A stretch of 64,000 bases of DNA, from assembly GCF_005925325.1 (NCBI RefSeq), contig NZ_SRMP01000003.1, positions 191,210 through 255,209 on the forward strand. The letters are read 5' to 3'. Below, one piece after another: positions 45,141 through 52,477 of this stretch. The translations under genes and the position numbers were made by a program. A model generated the notes under the pieces. It searched no databases. It was not told the origin of the DNA and was given only the letters and a program-made list of their open reading frames with translations. The first letter of the stretch is position 1, and each line of letters starts with the position of its first letter. The stretch comes from Pedobacter helvus (GTDB lineage Bacteria > Bacteroidota > Bacteroidia > Sphingobacteriales > Sphingobacteriaceae).

Positions 45141-46141
45141 AATGCCGAATAATATTCCTGAGAAATATGCCCTGTTGACTTAAGGTTATCTATTGCATCA
45201 TTTCCGACTACATGTTCTTTCCAGTATCTTAATATTGTTTTTTCCTCGATCGTATATTTTGGAGCTACGCCTTTCAATAAAAAATCAGCAATCATTTTGG
45301 GTTCATTGAAACCACATAGTGTTCGAGAAGCTGTTGTACCTGAACATCGTGCATTAATCTCAAAGATATAAGGTACATTATTCTTAACTCTTAACTGAAC
45401 ATTGCAAGCTCCAAAAGGTTTGATAGTTTCTACAACCTGCCTAACAGATTGCTCAATAACCGTATCTTTTACCGAAAAACACTTATGTGTATCTCCGTCC
45501 CTTAACACTCTTTTCATCACAATTACGCCCTTACACATATTCTCTAAATTGACCGAACCACATGTATATTCATCACCTTCAATATATTCCATGACTATAT
45601 ATTTGTCAATATTTGTCAATATATTGGTTCTAACTGCATTCCATTCATCTTCATCTTTTGCTAAAAAAATATTTTTAGATCTAGCTCCTCCTACTTTCTG
45701 TTTGATGATAATAGGAAAATTAATCATATCAAGACTAAAGTCTTTTGCATCTACAGTAGTAGGGACATTTACCCCAGCTTCAGTCAATTTAACGTATGTT
45801 TGAAGTTTATTGTCGGAAATTTCAATTACTTCCGGACTGCTTACGACAACTGTTGTTCCAATTTTTGAAAAAACATCTCTGTTTAATGCAAGTGGCATTA
45901 GTTCTGCGTCTAGACCTGGAAAAAAAAGGTCTACTTTTTCTCTTTCGAAAATATCTAGAAGTGACGCAATATAATTGGGATTATTCGCGTAAGGGATAAG
46001 ATATGATGATTTTGAAGCATACAATCCCGCGGCCAATACCTCGCCATCTAAGGCAATTATATTATATCCTGAGTTTTCAAGAGATTTTAAAATACTTTGA
46101 CCAACACCACCCCCAACACCACTAACTGCAATATTATACAT
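45137..46141 (-). CDS. ATP-grasp ligase (CarB/PylC-like)
   Basis: A 334-residue ATP-grasp protein. The N-terminal pre-ATP-grasp domain begins AVSGVGGGVGQSILKSL. The ATP-grasp core has FPIIIKQKVGGARSKNIF, VMEYIEGDEYTCGSVNL and the metal-binding EINARCSGTTASRTLCG. These enzymes activate a carboxylate as acyl phosphate and join it to an amine or thiol. Next to an aminotransferase that can make an amino sugar, it could attach an amino acid or hydroxy acid to that amine (inference), or make a free acyl donor. It begins two bases after the aminotransferase stop. Confidence 0.82.
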   Translation of the reverse strand: MYNIAVSGVGGGVGQSILKSLENSGYNIIALDGEVLAAGLYASKSSYLIPYANNPNYIASLLDIFEREKVDLFFPGLDAELMPLALNRDVFSKIGTTVVVSSPEVIEISDNKLQTYVKLTEAGVNVPTTVDAKDFSLDMINFPIIIKQKVGGARSKNIFLAKDEDEWNAVRTNILTNIDKYIVMEYIEGDEYTCGSVNLENMCKGVIVMKRVLRDGDTHKCFSVKDTVIEQSVRQVVETIKPFGACNVQLRVKNNVPYIFEINARCSGTTASRTLCGFNEPKMIADFLLKGVAPKYTIEEKTILRYWKEHVVGNDAIDNLKSTGHISQEYYSAL

Positions 46142-46142
46142 T

Positions 46143-47228
46143 TTAACTATTATTTTGGTTTCTTAATATCAATCTACAAATCAAATCAACTTCCTCAACA
46201 GTCAAATCCTCATAAAGAGGAAGACACATAACTCTAGAGGCAATGCTATCCGTAATAGGCATTTCAACTGGTTCTAGATAAGGTAGCACACTAGCTAATG
46301 AAGGATAAAAATATCTACGAACAAATATTTCATGTGCAGCGAGAGTTTCTATACTTTTATGAAGTAAAGCCTCACTTTCTACCACGACTGGGTAATAAGC
46401 ATAATTTTGAGAGGCGTCATGCCTCCATAAAGGTTTAATTGCCTTAAAGGTTTTTAGCTTTTCGTCATAACGCTCACACAATTTTCTCCTATTCTCATGG
46501 ATTTGTGTTATCATATCTAAATTAGCCAAACCCATAGCAGCATGAAACTCGGAATTTTTACCATTTATTCCTAACTCGGCAAAAGCCTCCGCTCCATTAA
46601 ATCCAAAATTTCTAATATAAGCCATTTTCTTCAATAGATTAGCTTCTTTTGTAATGATTAATCCTCCTTCAATAGAATGGTAAAGTTTGGTAGCATGTAA
46701 ACTACAGGTCGAAATATCTCCATATTCAAATATCGATTTTCCATTTATTGAAACGCCAAAGGCGTGTGCTCCATCATAAATGACCTTTAAATTATGCTTA
46801 TCTGCAATTTTTTGTATGGCTAGTACATCACAAGGATTTCCATATACGTGGGTTGCCAAAATAGCGGTTGTTTTTTCAGTAATGGCTTGCTCAATTTTGT
46901 TAGGGTCAATATTTAATGAATGCTCATCAATATCTACAAATACGGGTTTGCAACTCTCCCACACAATACAGCTTGTTGTGGCTATGAACGAAAAAGGTGT
47001 TGTAATGATCTCTCCACTTAAATTAAGAGCTTTAATTGCCATTTGCAAAGCAACAGTACCATTGGTGACAAATAATAAGTGCTTAACATCTAAATGCGCT
47101 TTTAATTTAAGCTCTAGTTCGCTTGCTAGAGGGCCCATATTAGTGAGCCATCTGCGATGCCAGATACCATCTAAATATTTTTGATATACTTCTTTAGCTG
47201 GCAAAAATGGTTTTGTAACTGGTATCAT
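46143..47228 (-). CDS. DegT/DnrJ/EryC1 sugar aminotransferase, VioA-like
   Basis: A 361-residue PLP aminotransferase acting on keto sugars. The N-terminus IPVTKPFLPAKEVYQKYLDG and the PLP-lysine motif SLHATKLYHSIEGG (Lys181) are those of the VioA-like subgroup (dTDP-4-amino-4,6-dideoxyglucose transaminase) rather than the WbpE group, whose motif is SFFPTKNL. DGAHAFGV (152-159) contacts the cofactor. dTDP-sugar genes (rmlA, rmlB) are not in this window, so the substrate may instead be the UDP-4-keto-6-deoxy sugar from the WbpM-like enzyme. First gene of the four-gene cassette 43694-47228. Confidence 0.85.
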   Translation of the reverse strand: MIPVTKPFLPAKEVYQKYLDGIWHRRWLTNMGPLASELELKLKAHLDVKHLLFVTNGTVALQMAIKALNLSGEIITTPFSFIATTSCIVWESCKPVFVDIDEHSLNIDPNKIEQAITEKTTAILATHVYGNPCDVLAIQKIADKHNLKVIYDGAHAFGVSINGKSIFEYGDISTCSLHATKLYHSIEGGLIITKEANLLKKMAYIRNFGFNGAEAFAELGINGKNSEFHAAMGLANLDMITQIHENRRKLCERYDEKLKTFKAIKPLWRHDASQNYAYYPVVVESEALLHKSIETLAAHEIFVRRYFYPSLASVLPYLEPVEMPITDSIASRVMCLPLYEDLTVEEVDLICRLILRNQNNS

Positions 47229-47238
47229 TGTTTTATAA

Positions 47239-48342
47239 TTAAAGATTAATAATAGAAAAGAAAAACTTCTTCATCACAACAATAATAATTGCTAATAAAG
47301 CTAAAATTAAACTGCCAACAATAAATGCTTTAATTTTTCCAAAAACCTGCTTTTCCAAAGGATAAACCGGCTCATCAACTATTTGTATCAAGGGCATTTC
47401 TTTAAGTAAAGCCATTTTACTCATTTCTAGGTTTTTTACCATTTCTCCTAAAACCGCTTTATTTGTCTCAGCAGAAAACTGTGCTCGCTGAATTGGAGCT
47501 ACACGCTGTACTTGTCTTGTCGGATTTGCATTTGGAGTGGCGTCCGCTACAGCTACTGCACTGTAAATAGCACCATTCATTACTGCCCGTACTGAATCTG
47601 TTTTATGTTGGAGTATGTTTACATTATCTAAGGATTTTTTTGTTTTAGTTTGGATATAGAATTCGTTGACATTATCTACCAACTCCTCATTGAAACGTTT
47701 AGCAAAAATTTCATCCTTTGAGTTGACATTAACTTTAATGATGCTCAATTTTTTATCTGGTTTAGCTACACCTAAAGCCGTCTTATTCAAATCCTCTACT
47801 ACTTTGCTCACCACACTATCTTTCAGACGACGTAATTGTTCATCTCTGATTTGACTTAAGACTTCTCCCGATTTAAAGTGTAAGCTCTGCAATTGAGGCT
47901 TCTTTTCCCAGCTTTCACGCATCCCACTGATTTCTAAATAGCGTTCAATTAATGGTTGTTGGGAAGCACTATCCACTGGGCTGAGTAAAGTCTTCTCCAA
48001 CATGGTTCTCGACTTATACAATTCTAAGATGTTATCGCCTTGGAAAATACCGCCACCGCCACCACCTAAATCTACTCCAGCCATAGATGCCAAGCCTGCC
48101 AAGTTACCTAAGCCTCCACTTTTTTCACCAGTCTCTAGAACAAAAGTTGTTGTAGCGGTATATATAGGTTTTTTGATATAAGCATAACCTAAACCCAATA
48201 AACCGCCTATCAGTCCTGCGGCGATGATGATCCATTTTTTAGTCCAGAGATATTGCCACCATTCCCTAATTTTTAAAATCAACTCTTTTAACGAAATTTC
48301 GTCGTCTGGTGCGGATTTATTGTTTAATGTGTCGTTTGTCAT
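47239..48342 (-). CDS. Wzz-type chain-length determinant / co-polymerase
   Basis: A 367-residue polysaccharide co-polymerase with membrane segments at about 37-57 (WIIIAAGLIGGLLGLGYAYI) and 338-360, and a periplasmic, largely helical coiled region between. The N-terminal cytoplasmic tail and PxY-type motif (YPLEKQVFGKIKAF) before the second segment are typical of Wzz. A Gly-rich stretch (LGGGGGGIFQG) follows the first strand. There is no C-terminal tyrosine-kinase (Wzc) domain. It would set chain length with the Wzy-like polymerase and contact the Wza-like exporter. Ten bases before the aminotransferase gene. Confidence 0.9.
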   Translation of the reverse strand: MTNDTLNNKSAPDDEISLKELILKIREWWQYLWTKKWIIIAAGLIGGLLGLGYAYIKKPIYTATTTFVLETGEKSGGLGNLAGLASMAGVDLGGGGGGIFQGDNILELYKSRTMLEKTLLSPVDSASQQPLIERYLEISGMRESWEKKPQLQSLHFKSGEVLSQIRDEQLRRLKDSVVSKVVEDLNKTALGVAKPDKKLSIIKVNVNSKDEIFAKRFNEELVDNVNEFYIQTKTKKSLDNVNILQHKTDSVRAVMNGAIYSAVAVADATPNANPTRQVQRVAPIQRAQFSAETNKAVLGEMVKNLEMSKMALLKEMPLIQIVDEPVYPLEKQVFGKIKAFIVGSLILALLAIIIVVMKKFFFSIINL

Positions 48343-48356
48343 TTGATAAATAAGTA

Positions 48357-49397
48357 CTAAACTAGGCTTTTTTCTGCTGCTAATTTAATTTTTTTCGTAT
48401 TCCGTTGTTGGTAAATGTTAGTTATGCAATCTACTACTGCTATACCCTCTTGTAGCTGCACCTTAGGTTTTTCCAAACCATTGAGCACATTTACTACATT
48501 GTCTATAAAATGTTGATGGTTGGAAATAGCTGTTCGATGAGAATGTGCTATCATCGAGGAGAGATGGCTAACCTTTGCTGGCACATCTCCTTTCAACTGG
48601 CAGTAGACTAAGTGGTCCATATACTGACCAGCGATTTTCACCGTACCATGCTCGGCGATCACCGTAATACTGCTTTCGAAATTACTTTGTGATACTGAAG
48701 TGGTGTAGGAAAGTGTACCTGCACCACCATTCACTTCAAAAGTAATGATCCCGCTATCCTCAAATTCGGTGTTGTGTTGATGATTGAAGTTATAAAATTT
48801 CGCATCGATGTTTTCCATCTTTCCAAAGATCCAATTGGATAGGTCAATGAAATGGGAAAACTGGGTATATAACGGGCCCCCATCTAGCGCCAATTTGCCG
48901 TGCCAATTTCCTTTTCCATAATAGTTATCGTCTCTGTTCCAAAAGCAGTTCATTTGGATCATATAGATTTTGCCCAAAGCATTCTCCTCCACCAATTGTT
49001 TTAGCCATTGGACGGTGGGCGCATAACGGTTTTGTACTACAGGAAAAACTTGTTTTTGATTTCTATTTGCGGCTTCCAAAATACAATTAGCTTCGGTTAA
49101 ATTTAAAGCGATCGGTTTTTCGACAACCACATGACAACCCTGATCTAGACATTGAATAGCTTGTTTAGCATGTAATCCATTTGGACTACAAACGTTCACA
49201 ACATCTATGTCTAGATTTTGTTTGAAAAAATCTGATAAATTTTGAAAATGTACCGATTTTGCTGAAGCAGATGTAAATTCATGGTAAATTGGATCGATGG
49301 TTGCCACCAGTTCTGCATAAGGATTTTTTGAGATCACTTCTGCGTGTCGCTTCCCAATGTGTCCGCAACCCAAAACAGCAAACTTAATTGTCTTCAC
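48357..49397 (-). CDS. Gfo/Idh/MocA oxidoreductase, WbpB-like
   Basis: A 346-residue NAD-dependent dehydrogenase: Rossmann motif FAVLGCGHIGKRHAE near the N-terminus and the signature VVEKPIALNLTEA. It lies directly after WbpE- and WbpD-like genes, so it most likely oxidises the 3-hydroxyl of UDP-GlcNAcA, as WbpB does, for transamination by the WbpE-like enzyme. The start chosen is a GTG at 49397, giving the family-like VKTIKFAVLGC; a TTG at 49409 would add four residues. Either start overlaps the acetyltransferase gene. Confidence 0.85.
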   Translation of the reverse strand: MKTIKFAVLGCGHIGKRHAEVISKNPYAELVATIDPIYHEFTSASAKSVHFQNLSDFFKQNLDIDVVNVCSPNGLHAKQAIQCLDQGCHVVVEKPIALNLTEANCILEAANRNQKQVFPVVQNRYAPTVQWLKQLVEENALGKIYMIQMNCFWNRDDNYYGKGNWHGKLALDGGPLYTQFSHFIDLSNWIFGKMENIDAKFYNFNHQHNTEFEDSGIITFEVNGGAGTLSYTTSVSQSNFESSITVIAEHGTVKIAGQYMDHLVYCQLKGDVPAKVSHLSSMIAHSHRTAISNHQHFIDNVVNVLNGLEKPKVQLQEGIAVVDCITNIYQQRNTKKIKLAAEKSLV

Positions 49398-49983
49398 GCT
49401 CTTCTTCAACTATTTTAGTGATTTGCTGATCTACCAGCTGATAATACTCCCCACTCTCTGGGCATTGGGTAATTTGACTTACATTGAAGTTCAACACCTG
49501 TCCATATTCGCTCACCCAGCCCACATGCTCAGCGGGATTACCCATTACTAAAGAATAAGGTTTCACATCTTTTGTGACTACTGCGCTTGCGCCGACCAAT
49601 GCATAATTACCAATGGTATTGCCGCAAATGATAGTGGCGTTGGCACCAATGGTAGCACCTATTTTTACTGTTGTTTTTTGAAACTCTGCTTTGCGATTGA
49701 TAAAACTTCTAGGATTTTTCACATTTGTAAAAACCACCGAAGGGCCAATGAAAACATCATCTTCTAAGACTACGCCTTCATACACCGAAACGTTATTTTG
49801 GATCTTAACGCCATTGCCAATTTCAACTTGGTTAGCGATCATCACATTTTGCCCAAGATTACAATTGCTACCAATTTTCGCCTGAGACATGATATGACAG
49901 AAATGCCAAATTTTAGTGTGGGCACCAATTGCTGCGCCTTCGTCTATTACTGCTGTTTCATGTGCGAAGTAAGTTGTCGACAT
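49384..49983 (-). CDS. WbpD-like UDP-sugar N-acetyltransferase (left-handed beta-helix)
   Basis: A 199-residue hexapeptide-repeat acyltransferase. Repeats of the form [IV]-G-x-x-x run from about residue 15 to 150 (AAIGAHTKIWHFCHIMSQA, IGSNCNLGQNVMIANQVEIG, IGATIGANATIICGNTIG). The KIWHFCHI and GPSVVFTNVKNPRS segments are characteristic of WbpD/WlbB, which acetylate the 3-amino group of UDP-GlcNAc(3N)A. Flanked by the WbpE-like aminotransferase (one-base overlap) and the WbpB-like dehydrogenase, completing the diacetamido-uronate module. Confidence 0.9.
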   Translation of the reverse strand: MSTTYFAHETAVIDEGAAIGAHTKIWHFCHIMSQAKIGSNCNLGQNVMIANQVEIGNGVKIQNNVSVYEGVVLEDDVFIGPSVVFTNVKNPRSFINRKAEFQKTTVKIGATIGANATIICGNTIGNYALVGASAVVTKDVKPYSLVMGNPAEHVGWVSEYGQVLNFNVSQITQCPESGEYYQLVDQQITKIVEEEREDN

Positions 49984-51140
49984 TATTTTAGAAAACGAAC
50001 AATAAGTTTAGTGATATAAGTTTGCTTTTCGTTATCCAAATGAGGATATATTGGTAAAGCTAAAATTCTTTCGCAAGTATCCTCAGCTGCTGGAAAATCT
50101 CCTAATTGGTAACCCGGCTTAGTAAAGGCCGGCTGTAAATGATTAGGTTTTGGATAGTAGATCATTGTATCTACTCCATTTTCCTTTAGATAAGATTTCA
50201 GTTGATCTCTTAATTCCCTATTCGCTAACAAAATACAAAACTGATTGTAGGTATGGGCTTGATCTTCTTTTGGTAAGGAGACACTTGCTACATTTTTTAA
50301 ACTTTGATGGTATCCTCCTGCGATTTCCTTTCTCTCTACGATAGCTTTATCCAGACCTCTTAACTGCACATTTAAAATTGCAGCTTGCAGTGTATCCAAC
50401 CTAGAGTTTAAACCAATATATTGATGGTCATATTTTTGTGCTTGACCGTGATTTGCTAACATTTTGACCCGTTTAGCCAGGTTAAGGTCATTCGTAAAAA
50501 CCGCACCGCCATCACCGAAACAAGCTAGATTTTTAGTTGGAAAAAAGGAAGTACAGCCAATATGCCCAACAGTTCCTAATTTTTTACCCTGATAAGTTCC
50601 GCCTAGCGCCTGAGCGACATCTTCAATGACGAATAAATCATACTTCTTAGCTAAACCCATTATCGAATACATATCTGCGGCTAATCCGAATAGATGAACT
50701 ACTATAATGGCTTTTGTTTGAGTGGTAATTTGTTTTTCTAGCTCAGCAACATTGATATTAAAGCTCGAAGCATCTATATCTACAAATACTGGCTCTAATC
50801 CAAGCAATGCTATAGCCTCTGCTGCTGCGATGAAATTAAAAGTGGGAACGATCACTTGATCACCTTTTCCCAATCCCAATGCCATCAAAGCCAACGTTAT
50901 AGCATCAGTACCGTTAGCACAAGGAATTACTTTCGCTACATCAAGATAATTGGCCAGATTTGAAGCAAACTCGGTTACTTCTGATCCATTGATGTAATCT
51001 CCATTGGATAAAACTTTTTGGATCGCAGTGTCTATTTCTTCTTGCCGACTGTAATATGCAGTCTTGCCGTCAAAAAATGGCACTCTCAAGTCAGGATCTG
51101 TCAAAATTGCTTCCAATTGGTCTATGGTATTCCTTTTCAC
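49983..51140 (-). CDS. DegT family aminotransferase, WbpE-like
   Basis: A 385-residue PLP-dependent aminotransferase. Lys203 in TSFFPTKNLACFGDGGA is the PLP lysine; this SFFPTKNLxxxGDGG motif is that of WbpE/WlbC, which aminates the 3-keto group of UDP-3-keto-GlcNAcA using glutamate. IPCANGTDAITLALMALG and EDVAQALGG also match. The start is uncertain: the open frame begins at a GTG (51140) inside a repeat-like spacer, while another GTG (51083, before PFFDGKTAYY) aligns better with the WbpE N-terminus. One-base overlap with the WbpD-like gene. Confidence 0.9.
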   Translation of the reverse strand: MKRNTIDQLEAILTDPDLRVPFFDGKTAYYSRQEEIDTAIQKVLSNGDYINGSEVTEFASNLANYLDVAKVIPCANGTDAITLALMALGLGKGDQVIVPTFNFIAAAEAIALLGLEPVFVDIDASSFNINVAELEKQITTQTKAIIVVHLFGLAADMYSIMGLAKKYDLFVIEDVAQALGGTYQGKKLGTVGHIGCTSFFPTKNLACFGDGGAVFTNDLNLAKRVKMLANHGQAQKYDHQYIGLNSRLDTLQAAILNVQLRGLDKAIVERKEIAGGYHQSLKNVASVSLPKEDQAHTYNQFCILLANRELRDQLKSYLKENGVDTMIYYPKPNHLQPAFTKPGYQLGDFPAAEDTCERILALPIYPHLDNEKQTYITKLIVRFLK

Positions 51141-51176
51141 TTTCAGCCTTCTGCCTTTTAGCTTACTGCTTTCAAC

Positions 51177-52442
51177 TTAAAGTCTAGCATCAATAAGATT
51201 GCGATCTAAAACTGCTTTGGTATCAAATATTACGGCTTGTTCGCCGCTTTTTAGTTTTTCAAAATCAAGTGTCAAAAACTCTTGATGGCTTACGGCGAGA
51301 ATGATACTGTCAAATTTATCTGCTAAACTCGATAATAGTTCGATGCCATACTCTTTTACTACTTGTTGTCGATCTGCATAAGGATCATAGACAGCTACAT
51401 TTACCCCAAACTGCACTAGCTCATTGTAAATATCTATCACCCTCGAATTTCTGATATCAGGGCAATTTTCTTTGAAGGTGATGCCTAAAATCAAGGCCTT
51501 AGAACCTTTGATAGAATTACCTTTCTTAATTAAAAGCTTAACGACTTTATTCGCTACGAACATCCCCATGTTGTCGTTAACTCTTCTTCCAGATAGAATA
51601 ACCTGTGGGTGATAACCTAACAACTGCGCTTTGTGAGCCAAGTAATAAGGGTCTACACCGATACAATGTCCACCCACCAAGCCAGGTTTAAACTTTAAGA
51701 AATTCCACTTGGTACCCGCAGCTTCAATCACATCATTAGTATCGATCCCTATCCTATCAAAAATAAGAGCTAATTCGTTCACGAATGATATGTTCACATC
51801 CCTTTGGGCATTTTCAATCGCTTTGGATGCTTCTGCCACTTTTATACTCGAAGCTTTGTGTGTTCCAGCGGTGATGATACTGGCATACAGACCATCCACA
51901 ACTTCCGCAATCTCGGGCGTAGAACCAGATGTGACTTTCTTTATTTTGGTAAGGGTATTTACTTTATCTCCCGGATTGATCCGCTCTGGAGAGTAACCAC
52001 AAAAGAAATCAACATTATATTTTAAACCAGAATATTGCTCCAGTATAGGAACACAATCTTCTTCGGTACACCCTGGATAAACGGTAGACTCGTAAATGAC
52101 GATATCTCCTTTTTTAAGTATACTACCCAGCATTTGAGAGGCTTTTAGCAAAGGCGCTAAATTCGGCGACTTAAATTGGTCTATTGGAGTGGGCACAGTG
52201 ACGATGAAAACATTGCAGTTCGCTATATCGTTTAACGTAGCAGAGAAAACTAAATTTCCAGCAGCTTGCATCTCTTGTAATAGTGCTAGATCTGCTTCTT
52301 TGGTTCTATCTTCGCCTCGTTGGAGCTCCTTAGCCCGTTCAGCATCGATGTCAAAACCCACAACTTGGTATTGTTTAGCAAATGTTACCGCTAGTGGCAA
52401 ACCAACGTATCCTAAACCTATAATACCAATACGATAACTCAC
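51177..52442 (-). CDS. UDP-N-acetylhexosamine 6-dehydrogenase (WbpO/TviB-like)
   Basis: A 421-residue UDP-sugar dehydrogenase that oxidises C6 of a UDP-HexNAc to a uronic acid with two NAD+. NAD motif GLGYVGLP (9-16); catalytic Cys260 in [26 protein letters not shown] and SGSTPEIAE. The [20 protein letters not shown] and [19 protein letters not shown] segments are those of the WbpO/TviB branch (UDP-GalNAc or UDP-GlcNAc) rather than WbpA. It supplies the uronic acid for the WbpB/E/D-like enzymes downstream. GTG start at 52442. 35 bases after the exporter gene. Confidence 0.92.
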   Translation of the reverse strand: MSYRIGIIGLGYVGLPLAVTFAKQYQVVGFDIDAERAKELQRGEDRTKEADLALLQEMQAAGNLVFSATLNDIANCNVFIVTVPTPIDQFKSPNLAPLLKASQMLGSILKKGDIVIYESTVYPGCTEEDCVPILEQYSGLKYNVDFFCGYSPERINPGDKVNTLTKIKKVTSGSTPEIAEVVDGLYASIITAGTHKASSIKVAEASKAIENAQRDVNISFVNELALIFDRIGIDTNDVIEAAGTKWNFLKFKPGLVGGHCIGVDPYYLAHKAQLLGYHPQVILSGRRVNDNMGMFVANKVVKLLIKKGNSIKGSKALILGITFKENCPDIRNSRVIDIYNELVQFGVNVAVYDPYADRQQVVKEYGIELLSSLADKFDSIILAVSHQEFLTLDFEKLKSGEQAVIFDTKAVLDRNLIDARL

Positions 52443-52477
52443 TTATCCTTTGTAGAAAAGATTAATATTCAGCAATA

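Noticed and set aside
47239..48342. BY-kinase domain on the Wzz-like protein
   Set aside because: The protein ends just after the second membrane segment; no Walker motifs or Tyr cluster follow.
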